From Paenibacillus macerans (GTDB lineage Bacteria; Bacillota; Bacilli; Paenibacillales; Paenibacillaceae): DNA of 64,000 bases. Positions 16,460-23,271 of the stretch are shown piece after piece. The position numbers and the translations under genes were made by a program. The stretch lies in NCBI RefSeq assembly GCF_900454495.1, contig NZ_UGSI01000001.1, forward strand, positions 3,286,001-3,350,000, given 5' to 3'. Below the pieces are notes generated by a model. The model was given only the letters and a program-made list of their open reading frames with translations. It was not told where the DNA came from and did no database searches. Every line of letters starts with the position of its first letter. Within the stretch, counting starts at the first letter, position 1.

Positions 16460-17911
16460 TTAAGACGGATCCGCAGCCGTGCGCGGCCGTTCATCAATCC
16501 GGGCGACGCAAAGCGCGCCTTCGCCGTAGGAGACGGTCCCTTCCACGGTGACGACCGAATCCGTGCCTTTCCCCGCGGCGCCGGGCACCCGGAAGCTGGT
16601 CACGTCGAGCGGCTCGATCGCCCGCTCCTCGGGATGCGGAAGCTGCGGCACCCAAGTGTAAGGAACGCGGTAAGCGCGGTAGACCATGTTGGAGTTCCGC
16701 TTGTTTTTGTACGGGGAAATATATTCCCATACGAGCTCATGCTCCCGCGTCACCTCGAAAATCCGCCCATCCGCTCCTTCCGTTATCAGCGTGTTGCCGT
16801 TCGGCAGGCGCTGCGCGGAGCTGATGTACGGGCTGTAGAAGCGGTAGGAGTCGAGCGGCGCCTGAAATCCGGCTTCCGCCGGCGTATACTGCCAGACGAT
16901 CTCCAGGGTGACCGGATCGATTTCCAGCACGCGCGAGTGGTCGCGGACGGCGTTTTTCTGGCCGGTCGGCGAAGCCGGATTCGGCAGCCCGTACCCCCCC
17001 CAGCCGCCGTTGTCGAATACGAGCAGATTGCCTTCGCCGGGCAGGCCGCGCGGGATCAGATGGGCGTGATGCTGGCCGATGATCCACTCCAGATGGTTGA
17101 CCTCTGGCGCCGAATAGTCCGGTCCCAGCTTCCAGACAAGGTTTCCGCTTTTTTTGTCGATGATCGCGATGATGTTGCTTTCCCGGGCGTCCCAAATAAT
17201 GTTGTCGGGATGAAAGCGCTCGTCGCCCGCGTCGTAATGGCGGTTGGGTCCGAGCACCGACATCGAGTTGATATGCATCCAATCCCCGGCCTCATTGCCG
17301 AAAAAGCGGGTATTCGGTTCTTCGCGCAGCACCTTTTTCGCCGCATCGTCAAAACCCAGCTCGTCAAAATGCTCGTGGCAGTTCCATTCCCAAACGATGT
17401 TGCCTTCCCAATCGACCTCGATAATGGAGTCGTCCAGTAGCAATTTATCGGAAATTTTCGGGTTGCGCACATTTTTGTGAACCAAAATCAGTGTGTTGCC
17501 CCCCTGCGTTTCGGGCTCAAGTCCCGGCGCAAAATAACCTACCGGATTGCCGGCCCGCTGATAGTCGTGATGGGCTCTCGCCATCCACTGCGGCTCATGC
17601 CCGGGGTCTTCGATCCATTCGTGGCGGTTGAAGCGCCAGACGATATTGCCGTCCCAATCGACCTGAACGAGATCGGCCTCGTCCTGGAACCCGTGCTGCG
17701 GATCGCGTTCGGCCGTGCTTCCGAGCACATATCCTCCGGGCAGCAGCTTGTTGGGAAAACCGCGCAGCCCCTGCCACAGCCGGATTTCTCTCCCGTTCAT
17801 ATCGATCAGCAGCGCGCCTTGTTCGGCCGCCTGATAAATCGTGTAGCCGCCATAAGCTTTCTCCGGCTTGTAAATCGTTGCCCCCGTCGGATAAATCGTC
17901 GGATGCCCCAT
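16460..17911 (-). CDS. Arylsulfotransferase (ASST) family protein
   Basis: 483-aa beta-propeller-type protein of the arylsulfotransferase family, which moves sulfuryl groups between phenolic sulfate esters and phenols. Repeated blades are visible as DWDGNIVWRFNRHEW, DWEGNIVWEWNCHEH, DKKSGNLVWKLGPD and DPVTLEIVWQYTP. Candidate active-site residues are in RAHHDY, WMHINSMS, GQHHAHLIP and RDHSRVLEID. No signal peptide is seen, so it is probably cytoplasmic, unlike periplasmic E. coli ASST. ATG 17911 with AAGGAGTGGGG upstream was chosen; the open frame continues into the MarR gene in another phase. It lies 13 bp behind marR. The exact donor and acceptor are unknown. Confidence 0.82.
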   Translation of the reverse strand: MGHPTIYPTGATIYKPEKAYGGYTIYQAAEQGALLIDMNGREIRLWQGLRGFPNKLLPGGYVLGSTAERDPQHGFQDEADLVQVDWDGNIVWRFNRHEWIEDPGHEPQWMARAHHDYQRAGNPVGYFAPGLEPETQGGNTLILVHKNVRNPKISDKLLLDDSIIEVDWEGNIVWEWNCHEHFDELGFDDAAKKVLREEPNTRFFGNEAGDWMHINSMSVLGPNRHYDAGDERFHPDNIIWDARESNIIAIIDKKSGNLVWKLGPDYSAPEVNHLEWIIGQHHAHLIPRGLPGEGNLLVFDNGGWGGYGLPNPASPTGQKNAVRDHSRVLEIDPVTLEIVWQYTPAEAGFQAPLDSYRFYSPYISSAQRLPNGNTLITEGADGRIFEVTREHELVWEYISPYKNKRNSNMVYRAYRVPYTWVPQLPHPEERAIEPLDVTSFRVPGAAGKGTDSVVTVEGTVSYGEGALCVARIDERPRTAADPS

Positions 17912-17924
17912 GTTCCCCACTCCT

Positions 17925-18647
17925 TCAATAAGATAAAAATCTGCTCTGGACCTGGTTCTTGTTACGGTTGTTGATCTGGTCCTGGCCTTGATCGTGATTC
18001 TGATTTTGGTCGTGATCCTGGTTGTGATCCCGATCCCGATCCCGATTCCGATCCTGACCCCGATCCTGACCCTGATCCTGGCCCTGGCTCTGGTCCTGAC
18101 CCAGTTCCTGCTTCCGGCCCAACTGTAGCTCCTGGTCCGCGCGCTTACTGCCTTCGCTCGGCTTTTGTCCGGCATTGCTCTCCGCCAGCGCGTTCAGCGT
18201 ACCGGAGAAATGCTCCAGATTCCCGGCCAGCTTTTGGAAAAGGCCGGCCATTTGCTTCAGCTCCTCCGGGGAGAAGCCATCGAACAGCAGCGTGATGCAC
18301 GCCGCGCCGATATTGCGGTTGCGGGCCATCATTTCCCTGCCCTGCTCCGTTATATCCAACCATACCGTTCTCCGGTCGAGCGTCTGGCGGACCCGCCGGG
18401 CGAACCCTTTTTGCTCCAGTTTGTCGCACAGCCCCGTCACGGCGCCGGAGGTGAAATCGAGCTCCTCCGCCAAATCGCCAAGCCGCTGCGGCCCTTCCCG
18501 GATCATTTTTTGCATGACCAGCAGTCCGGGAAGCGCAATCCCTACAACTTCCACTTTGTCCCTTTCCTTCACAAACCGTCTGACCACTTTGCGGAACAGC
18601 CAGTCGGCTTCCTCCAGCAGTTCCCACTCCGCATGACAACCGGATAT
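17925..18647 (-). CDS. MarR-family transcriptional regulator with low-complexity C-terminal tail
   Basis: Winged-helix regulator, likely repressor of its own operon. The MarR core is clear: RLGDLAEELDFTSGAVTGLC (recognition region, about residues 56-75) and GFARRVRQTLDRRTVWLDIT (wing). After about residue 155 the protein turns into a hydrophilic tail rich in Gln, Asp, Arg and Asn encoded by hexanucleotide repeats. No ATG, GTG or TTG codon is suitably spaced from the perfect AAGGAGGTGAT ribosome site; the in-frame codon at the right distance is ATA (18647), so the start is given there. A start further upstream would lie in the leader terminator. Confidence 0.8.
   Translation of the reverse strand: MSGCHAEWELLEEADWLFRKVVRRFVKERDKVEVVGIALPGLLVMQKMIREGPQRLGDLAEELDFTSGAVTGLCDKLEQKGFARRVRQTLDRRTVWLDITEQGREMMARNRNIGAACITLLFDGFSPEELKQMAGLFQKLAGNLEHFSGTLNALAESNAGQKPSEGSKRADQELQLGRKQELGQDQSQGQDQGQDRGQDRNRDRDRDHNQDHDQNQNHDQGQDQINNRNKNQVQSRFLSY
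17950..18115. repeat. Hexanucleotide repeat tract inside the marR coding region
   Basis: Plus-strand GATCCT/GATCCC/GATTCT-type hexamers, about 25 copies with drift, encode alternating Asp, Gln, Arg and Asn residues. Because the unit is 6 bp, gain or loss of copies preserves the frame. Confidence 0.85.
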
Positions 18648-18663
18648 GCGTATCACCTCCTTC

Positions 18664-18720
18664 GGCAAAAATAAAAGGCCCCCAAAAGCTCCCCTCAACA
18701 GGGAGCCTCCGGAAGCCTTT
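18664..18720 (-). terminator. Intrinsic terminator in the marR leader (attenuator candidate)
   Basis: On the minus strand GGCTTCCGGAGGCTCCC and GGGGAGCTTTTGGGGGCC can form an uninterrupted 17-bp stem (allowing G-U pairs) followed by TTTTATTTTT. It sits downstream of the promoter and operator and about 10 nt before the ribosome site, so it must be read through for the operon to be expressed. A competing stem CTTTGG/CCAAAG (about 18717-18748) overlaps its 5' arm. Confidence 0.8.
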
Positions 18721-18763
18721 GGCGGTCCAATCGGCTGCAGTCCAAAGCGTATCTTAGACTTCT

Positions 18764-18775
18764 CTTAGCGCTAAG
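18764..18775. promoter_or_regulatory. MarR-type operator palindrome
   Basis: CTTAGCGCTAAG is a perfect 12-bp palindrome, extended on both sides by ATCTTAG (18751-18757) and CTAAGAT (18771-18777), which resemble a second overlapping half-site. It lies just downstream of the predicted transcript start of the marR operon, a position suited to repression. Confidence 0.75.
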
Positions 18776-18802
18776 ATAATGAGCTGTGAACGATTTTTCA
18801 TC

Positions 18803-18831
18803 ATATTAAACCAATTATTCTTACCAGTCAA
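18803..18831 (-). promoter_or_regulatory. Promoter of the marR-arylsulfotransferase-ssuABC-like operon
   Basis: On the minus strand TTGACT (18826-18831) and TAATAT (18803-18808) are 17 bp apart. The transcript would start near 18796, giving a leader of about 150 nt. Confidence 0.8.
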
Positions 18832-18900
18832 GTATGAATTAAAGAAAGCTGGTCTACGGCCAGGGACATACTAACCCAAGGCTATGCCACATCCTGCTAA

Positions 18901-19084
18901 ATGCAAAAGAGCATGCGAATTTCGTCGATATTCCCCGAAATAGGCGGCTCAACTGCAAAAGTGCATTTCATTTCCGGGCAAAAGATACTTTTTGATCCGA
19001 TAGCCCCAAATCAGATGCATTTTTGCATTTCAATCACTCAAAACGGAAATTTATAATGAGTTGAAATGCACTTTTGCATTTGAT
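18901..19084. repeat. Palindrome cluster, family C (TGCAAAAGTGCA)
   Basis: At least four units built on AAATGCACTTTTGCATTT (near 18901, 18956, 19014 and 19063-19080), in both orientations. They fill the gap between the marR promoter and the 3' end of the luciferase-like gene; no gene is seen in 18832-19153. Confidence 0.7.
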
Positions 19085-19153
19085 TCGGTCAAGCCGCGCC
19101 ATTCTTCCGAAGGAGCATGCAGAGGCAATACGTGCTGCCTTCAACGGAAGACC

Positions 19154-20092
19154 TCAGACTCCGCACTCCGCAACCGATGTCGCAAGCAGCCGGTAGGAGC
19201 GCAGCCGTTTTTCGTAATCGGGAATCGGCGTCACGATCAGAAATTCCTCGTTGCCGTATTGCCGCTGCATCTCCGCCAACTGCTTTCTTACTTGCCCGGC
19301 CGTTCCGGCAAATCCGCTGAAAGGGGAGCCGCCGCGGGCACGATATGCCGCTTCCACACCGGCAGCCATGGCTTCGGCCTCCTCCCGGGTTTCGCCGCAA
19401 ATCACGCTGACCGCAAGGATCGTCCTCGGCGCTGATTGAAAAGAGGATGGCTGAAAAGCATCCCGGTACGCTTTCAGCGTTTCGATGCCGTCGGTCTCGC
19501 TCATAAAGCGGCCGAACACGTACCCCGTGCCGAGCTCGGCGGCAAAGCGGGCGCTTTTGACGTTCGTGCCCAGCAGCCAAAGCTCGGGCGGCGTTTGCGG
19601 AACCGGCCGGGCCGTTACGGGGCGCTCCTCATAGCGGTATTCGTCCCGGAGCAGGGCGGCAAGATCGCCGGCCAACTGACGGTAACGGGCCACCCGCTCC
19701 AAAAAATTGCCGCTAAGCGCCATGACGGTATGCGCTTCTCCCCCGGGCGCCCGGCCGATGCCGAGGTCGATTCTGCCCGGATAAAGGGCGGCCAGCAGCC
19801 GGAAGCATTCCGCCACCTTCAGCGGGCTGTAATGCGGCAGCAGTACGCCGCCCGAGCCGAGCCGAATCCGGCTTGTCCGCGCGCCGATATGGGACAGCAG
19901 CACCTCGGGGGAGGCGCTGGCCAGCATCTCCATGTCATGGTGCTCCGAGGTCCAGTAGCGCACGCAACCCCATTCTTCCGCCCGCTGCGCCAGCAGCACG
20001 GCCTGCGCCAAAGCCTCCTCGGCGCTATGGCCCGGCAGCTTTGGAACCATATCCAGCACCCCAAGCTTAAAGTTGATATTCGGCACGGCCAA
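19154..20092 (-). CDS. Luciferase-like (LLM class) flavin-dependent oxidoreductase
   Basis: Probable FMN-dependent monooxygenase of the bacterial-luciferase family, YwcH/MsnO subgroup. The 312-aa product has RYWTSEHHDMEMLASASPEV near residues 45-64, IRLGSGGVLLPHYSPLKVAE, RIDLGIGRAPGG near 107-118 and the C-terminal IVTPIPDYEKRLRSYRLLA. The start is a TTG at 20092 with AAAGGCGGGAT upstream; the GTG two codons later is an alternative. It stands alone between two palindrome clusters. Substrate unknown. Confidence 0.88.
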   Translation of the reverse strand: MAVPNINFKLGVLDMVPKLPGHSAEEALAQAVLLAQRAEEWGCVRYWTSEHHDMEMLASASPEVLLSHIGARTSRIRLGSGGVLLPHYSPLKVAECFRLLAALYPGRIDLGIGRAPGGEAHTVMALSGNFLERVARYRQLAGDLAALLRDEYRYEERPVTARPVPQTPPELWLLGTNVKSARFAAELGTGYVFGRFMSETDGIETLKAYRDAFQPSSFQSAPRTILAVSVICGETREEAEAMAAGVEAAYRARGGSPFSGFAGTAGQVRKQLAEMQRQYGNEEFLIVTPIPDYEKRLRSYRLLATSVAECGV

Positions 20093-20210
20093 ACCGATCC
20101 CGCCTTTCTTTTCAAGTGATGTATGTAGTAGCGGGGATCAGTCTCCCCGCCATAATTATCGCATACCGGCCGCCAAAGCTCCCCTAGGCCAGCGCCGTTC
20201 CTTCATCTCT

Positions 20211-20445
20211 CATTGGAAAAATCCAATAGATTGGCGGAAATCCCCCGCCTGCTTGAGCACTCATTGGAAAATATCCAATAAATTTCGCTCAAACCGTCCA
20301 TTTTGCGCCCTTCTGAACCTGATCTTTTGGAAAAAATCCAATCAAATCGCTGTATCTATCAACCTTTTTCCAGTTATATCACAAATGTCCAATCAAGCCA
20401 CTCTAATTACCTTATGATCGTCAACCCTATTGGATATTTTCAATT
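20211..20445. repeat. Palindrome cluster, family B (ATTGGAAATATCCAAT), locus 1
   Basis: Five units of the core ATTGGAWATWTCCAAT, often followed by AGATTGG, at about 20212, 20262, 20326, 20387 (half unit) and 20428. They occupy the 394-bp gap between the luciferase-like gene start and the phosphatase gene end; no gene is seen there. Confidence 0.75.
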
Positions 20446-20486
20446 CAGAACGTTACGGATACCTTATCAAATTCACCGCTTCAAAT

Positions 20487-21374
20487 TCATTGCTCCCACT
20501 GAAGCCGCTTAATTCCGCCCGGGGGCAGCCGGGTATCCCAAAAGCCGAGCCCGGGCTCCAGCATCGATGACAACAGCGAGATGACCCCGCCGTGGGTGAC
20601 GATCAGCAGCCGTATCGTTCGGGAGTTCCGCGGCAAAACCTTGCTTGTCTCAAGCCTCACATCAATATGTTCGCTCATCGCCCCGGTACATTTCCACAAT
20701 GGCTCTGCTGGTTCCCCTACGACCTCAGCATGCTCTCCCGAAACCTCCACATTTTCCTGCATCAGCTCGCCGTTCTCACGCATCTCCCCGCCCGGTTTCC
20801 CCATCGTCACGGCGTTCTCACGCATCTCCTCGGCCGATTCCCCCATCGTCACGGCGTTCTCACGCATCTCCTTGGCATCTATCCGTTCCCCATCTACGTT
20901 TCCCCGTATCTGCCCAGCGTCTTCTCTGCGCAACCGTCCACCCGCGGCCAAAGCTTGCGAATATGCCGCCAGCTCCTGGCGCACGCCCTCAAGCCGCGCC
21001 CGAAACGCCTGCCACGACTCGCCGCCCGGCGGCGTGACCCGCTGCGGGTCGTCGATCCAGGCCCTGTACGAGGCATCGTCCTTCATCATCTCGTACGTCC
21101 GGCCTTCCCACGCCCCGAAATCCATTTCCCGCAAACGGCGGTCGGCCACGCAGCGCTCCATCAGATCCGGGCGGGCGTATTCCAGCGTTTGCCGGCAGCG
21201 CACAAGATCGCTCGAGTAAACGGCGGAGAAGTCCACCCCCGCCAGCTCCAGCCGAAGCGGTTCCAGCCCGGAAGCTTCGCCGGGGAGCAGCGCAGGATCG
21301 CTATGCCCCTGATACCGATGCTGAACGTTCCACTCGGTTAATCCGTGACGGATAAGCCACCATTCGATCCGCAC
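20487..21374 (-). CDS. Histidine phosphatase (CobC/phosphoglycerate mutase family) with repeat insertion
   Basis: 295-aa histidine phosphatase. The catalytic motif LIRHGLTEWN is at residues 7-16, the SSDLVRCRQT arm near 54-63, REMDFGAWEGRTYEM near 82-96 and the second catalytic His in LLIVTHGGV near 255. Family members are usually about 200 aa; the excess is an insertion (about residues 147-235) between helix and second His made of repeated EMRENAVTMG units. CobC-type alpha-ribazole phosphatase activity would fit the cobalamin theme of the window but is not proven; generic phosphatase or mutase activity is equally possible. ATG 21374 follows GGAGGGAGGGAAG. Confidence 0.85.
   Translation of the reverse strand: MRIEWWLIRHGLTEWNVQHRYQGHSDPALLPGEASGLEPLRLELAGVDFSAVYSSDLVRCRQTLEYARPDLMERCVADRRLREMDFGAWEGRTYEMMKDDASYRAWIDDPQRVTPPGGESWQAFRARLEGVRQELAAYSQALAAGGRLRREDAGQIRGNVDGERIDAKEMRENAVTMGESAEEMRENAVTMGKPGGEMRENGELMQENVEVSGEHAEVVGEPAEPLWKCTGAMSEHIDVRLETSKVLPRNSRTIRLLIVTHGGVISLLSSMLEPGLGFWDTRLPPGGIKRLQWEQ
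20745..20895. repeat. 42-bp tandem repeat inside the histidine phosphatase gene
   Basis: Two nearly identical 42-bp units and a third diverged unit (plus-strand CCCATCGTCACGGCGTTCTC core) encode EMRENAVTMGESAE, EMRENAVTMGKPGG and EMRENGELMQENVE. Confidence 0.85.
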
Positions 21375-21503
21375 TTCCCTCCCTCCTTTCGCTTTCGCCG
21401 CTGTATAGTTTCTCCCATGATTATACTCCTCAAGACCAAGCTTGGCAGCTTTAGCCGCTCCGATTTTAACCTTTCCTTATCGCCCTGGCAGCGGCAAGGC
21501 GAG

Positions 21504-21546
21504 CAAGGTTTGCAGGGTTTGCAGGGTTTGCAGGGTTTGCAGGGTT
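21504..21546. repeat. 10-bp tandem repeat (TTTGCAGGGT)
   Basis: Four consecutive copies of GTTTGCAGGG in the 315-bp gap between the phosphatase gene start and the FAD oxidoreductase gene end. Nothing else recognisable lies in that gap. Confidence 0.85.
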
Positions 21547-21689
21547 GCGCCCCAAAATAGCGGCCGCGGGCAACCCAGACGGCCAGCAGATCGCACCGAC
21601 AATCCCCGCCTAAACGGCCAAAAGGATGGGTCCGGTTTTCCCCGTTCCCATCCTTTCCATCGCAGCTGCTAAGCCAAATGTGAGCCGAC

Positions 21690-23177
21690 TTAAATATTCG
21701 GTGTAATATGGCGTTTGTTCGCCTGCAAAAACTCCGCCGCGTATTTTTGCGCGTTCCGCGTTTCTCTCTCCACCGCTTCCGGGTCGCGGCGCAAGGATGC
21801 GCCGTTGTTCAGCAGCTCGGCCTGCAGCTCCTTAATATCCAGCTCCCGCGGCTGAATCCCCTGCTTGGCGCTCAGCCCCGCCGCGGTGCCGGCCGCCTGC
21901 CCGATCGCCATCACGCTGCCTTGCGTGCGGAAGGAGCCGTGGGCTTCGCTAGTCGCCGAGATGCATCTCCCCGCCATCAGCAGCCCGTCGACTTTGACCG
22001 GCACAAGGCAGCGGTATGGAATGTCGTAGGAGTCCTTGATGTCGATCCACGCTCCTGCGGTTTCCGGATCGCCGTACCCCGCTTTGCCCGCCATGTTATG
22101 CACATCGATCGGAAAATAGCCTCTCGTGATGACGTCGTCGAACCTTCTGCCCTCGATCACATCGTCCGCCTGCAGCACATAGTTGCCGACGATATGCCGG
22201 GATTCGCGCACGCCGAGCTCGCTGCCGGTCATGCTTAAGAAGGCTTGCTCAAACCCGGGCACATATTTGTTCATGAACTTGACGATCGATTCAACCTGCC
22301 TGCGGCCTTCGATCTCCCCCGCCGTTCTGGAATCGGCGTTTGTGCCGTCCACGTCGATCACCCGCGTGGAATTGAAATGAATGACCCCGGGATGAACGGA
22401 ATTCAACAGCAGGATCGAATCCCGCCCGATATGAAGCTCGCCATTGTCGACCGCCTGCTTCACGAGCTGTTTGAAACCTTGCGCGACAAAATACTTGCTC
22501 ACAAGCCTGTCCGAATATTTTCGGATCGGAATAACGTCGGATTTCCATTCGAAATCGTCCGGATTATCGAGGATATATTGGTAAAGCTTCTCCGTGTCCA
22601 CGTTGCCCATTTCGAACATCAAAGTCGATGGCTGCATTTTCCGGTCTTTGGCCCTCCCCAGCACGAACTCCGCGCCGGCTCCGCCGGCCACGTCCCCGTC
22701 CCCCGTCGCATCGACGACCACCTTGGCCTTCAAAATATTTTCGCCGGATTTGTTGACGACCTTCACGCCCGTCACCCGGCCGGCTTCCGTCAGCGTGCCG
22801 CTGAACATGGAATGCAGCAGAACGTCCGCGCCGGCTTCCCTGACCATTTCGTAAGCGATATACTTGTATCTCTCCCGGTCGAAAAAGCCCAGATAAGCCC
22901 CGCTGCCGTAAGGATCAAGCACTTTGCAATGCCCCGGGCTCGCGCCGTACTCAACCATTCGATCCATAAATTGCTGGGGAATGCCTTTGACGACCTGTTC
23001 GTCCCGAATATGAAAAGGAGATATGGGACCCAATGCCGCCGAAGTGGCCGCGCCCCCCAGAAAACCGTTCTTATCCACCAGCAGCGTGCGCGCCCCCGTC
23101 CTGCCCGCGGCAATCGCCGCGATAAAACCGGAAGGGCCGCCGCCCATGACGATGACATCATATTCTTTTTCGACCAT
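21690..23177 (-). CDS. FAD-dependent oxidoreductase (FAD_oxidored family)
   Basis: Flavoprotein of 495 aa. Residues 8-16 read VIVMGGGPSG-like, the dinucleotide-binding GxGxxG variant, followed by a Glu/Asp-type LLVDKNGFLGGAAT segment; VVVDATGDGDVAGGAG near residue 165 and the C-terminal VDGLLMAGRCISATSEAHGS segment complete the FAD site. ATG 23177 follows GGGAGGAAGAG. The last gene of a sugar ABC operon, it may oxidise the imported compound. The closest families act on sugar-like or hydroxylated substrates, but the reaction cannot be named from the sequence. Confidence 0.88.
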   Translation of the reverse strand: MVEKEYDVIVMGGGPSGFIAAIAAGRTGARTLLVDKNGFLGGAATSAALGPISPFHIRDEQVVKGIPQQFMDRMVEYGASPGHCKVLDPYGSGAYLGFFDRERYKYIAYEMVREAGADVLLHSMFSGTLTEAGRVTGVKVVNKSGENILKAKVVVDATGDGDVAGGAGAEFVLGRAKDRKMQPSTLMFEMGNVDTEKLYQYILDNPDDFEWKSDVIPIRKYSDRLVSKYFVAQGFKQLVKQAVDNGELHIGRDSILLLNSVHPGVIHFNSTRVIDVDGTNADSRTAGEIEGRRQVESIVKFMNKYVPGFEQAFLSMTGSELGVRESRHIVGNYVLQADDVIEGRRFDDVITRGYFPIDVHNMAGKAGYGDPETAGAWIDIKDSYDIPYRCLVPVKVDGLLMAGRCISATSEAHGSFRTQGSVMAIGQAAGTAAGLSAKQGIQPRELDIKELQAELLNNGASLRRDPEAVERETRNAQKYAAEFLQANKRHITPNI

Positions 23178-23271
23178 GTTCTCTTCCTCCCATGCCTGAT
23201 GTTTTATATTAAACGGAGCCTTTCCTAAGTTTGGCGAAAAGCTCCGCCCAATACCGTTCCAACCGCTTACC

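Noticed and set aside
18664..18796. T-box or SAM riboswitch upstream of marR
   Set aside because: The T-box core AGGGTGGNACCGCG and the SAM-I core are absent; only a generic terminator and a possible antiterminator are seen.
21375..21689. Promoter or small gene between the phosphatase and FAD oxidoreductase genes
   Set aside because: Only the 10-bp tandem repeat is recognisable; no ribosome site with a plausible frame.
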